Below, in pieces: positions 63,900-64,000 of a stretch of DNA of 64,000 bases. A program made the position numbers and the translations under genes. The DNA lies in NCBI RefSeq assembly GCF_001949125.1, contig NZ_MSTI01000107.1, positions 21,092 through 85,091 on the forward strand, in the 5' to 3' direction. Under the pieces are notes generated by a model that saw only the letters and a program-made list of their open reading frames with translations, searched no databases and was not told where the DNA came from. The DNA comes from Deinococcus marmoris (lineage in GTDB: Bacteria > Deinococcota > Deinococci > Deinococcales > Deinococcaceae). How positions within the stretch are numbered: the stretch's first letter is position 1; each line of letters opens with the position of its first letter.

Positions 63900-64000
63900 G
63901 TGGCAACAAAACGGACGACCCCCAGCCAGATTCTAGCGGCCCTGCTCCCTGGAACCAGCCTGCGTTCCACCCAGGCCGCCTATCTTCAGGTGCTGTTGGT
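63900..64000 (+). CDS. Transposase, N-terminal start only (runs off the window)
   Basis: A GTG at 63900, right after an in-frame stop, begins ATKRTTPSQILAALLPGTSL and RSTQAAYLQVLL and continues past the edge. This resembles the N-terminus of IS4-type transposases. The family assignment is tentative. Confidence 0.4.
   Translation, partial: MATKRTTPSQILAALLPGTSLRSTQAAYLQVLL

Overview
The window reads as accessory DNA of a Deinococcus-like bacterium, probably a megaplasmid or a genomic island. This is inferred from the high GC, the protein types (a GH42/arabinose cluster, a CsoR with a C-H-H ligand set, an FTR1 operon), apparently leaderless promoters and the very dense insertion-sequence (IS) load. 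No rRNA, tRNA, CRISPR array or replication origin was seen.

Layout. 0-8.7 kb: a LacI-type regulator and a tightly overlapping sugar operon (GH42 beta-galactosidase, araB, araD, araA, zinc dehydrogenase) with two identical operator-like palindromes. 8.8-14.7 kb: a Rieske ferredoxin, an IS5-type element, a cytochrome b/molybdopterin fusion, a MITE-like repeat and an eight-repeat PQQ-type propeller. 14.7-23.7 kb: an IS graveyard of nested, decayed transposases and truncated host genes. It includes an intact IS1595-family element with a perfect 8-bp target duplication and an A8 frameshift site. 23.8-29.6 kb: an iron/metal operon (split FTR1 system, HyuA-like protein, glutaredoxin-like protein, ZIP transporter) behind a near-consensus leaderless promoter. 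30.1-36.6 kb: copper handling (copA, copZ, csoR, DUF305, a two-component system, a thioredoxin).

36.7-45.6 kb is the most unusual part. One leftward cluster encodes an 18-Cys copper-storage-type protein, a membrane DUF305 protein and homologues of exactly the seven membrane subunits of respiratory complex I (NuoA, H, J, K, L, M, N). No peripheral-arm gene (B, C, D, E, F, G, I) is present. The NuoJ homologue carries a loop of about 175 residues packed with Met and His, and several proton-path residues of NuoN and NuoL differ from the E. coli enzyme. A 19-20 bp direct-repeat box lies in the same orientation before this cluster and before the DUF305/two-component operon. This suggests one copper-responsive regulon, and that the orphan membrane arm works in copper stress or copper-dependent energetics rather than NADH oxidation.

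45.7-64 kb: a C39-like protease, a truncated TlpA, a second two-component system, a methyltransferase, small metal-island proteins (SHOCT, DUF302 remnant, CBS remnant, Met-rich secreted protein), a second truncated IS1595 copy abutting an IS6 element, a DedA protein, several secreted or lipoprotein hypotheticals, a serine hydrolase that has lost its catalytic core, an intact IS1-like element with a perfect 8-bp duplication, and the first codons of another transposase at the right edge.
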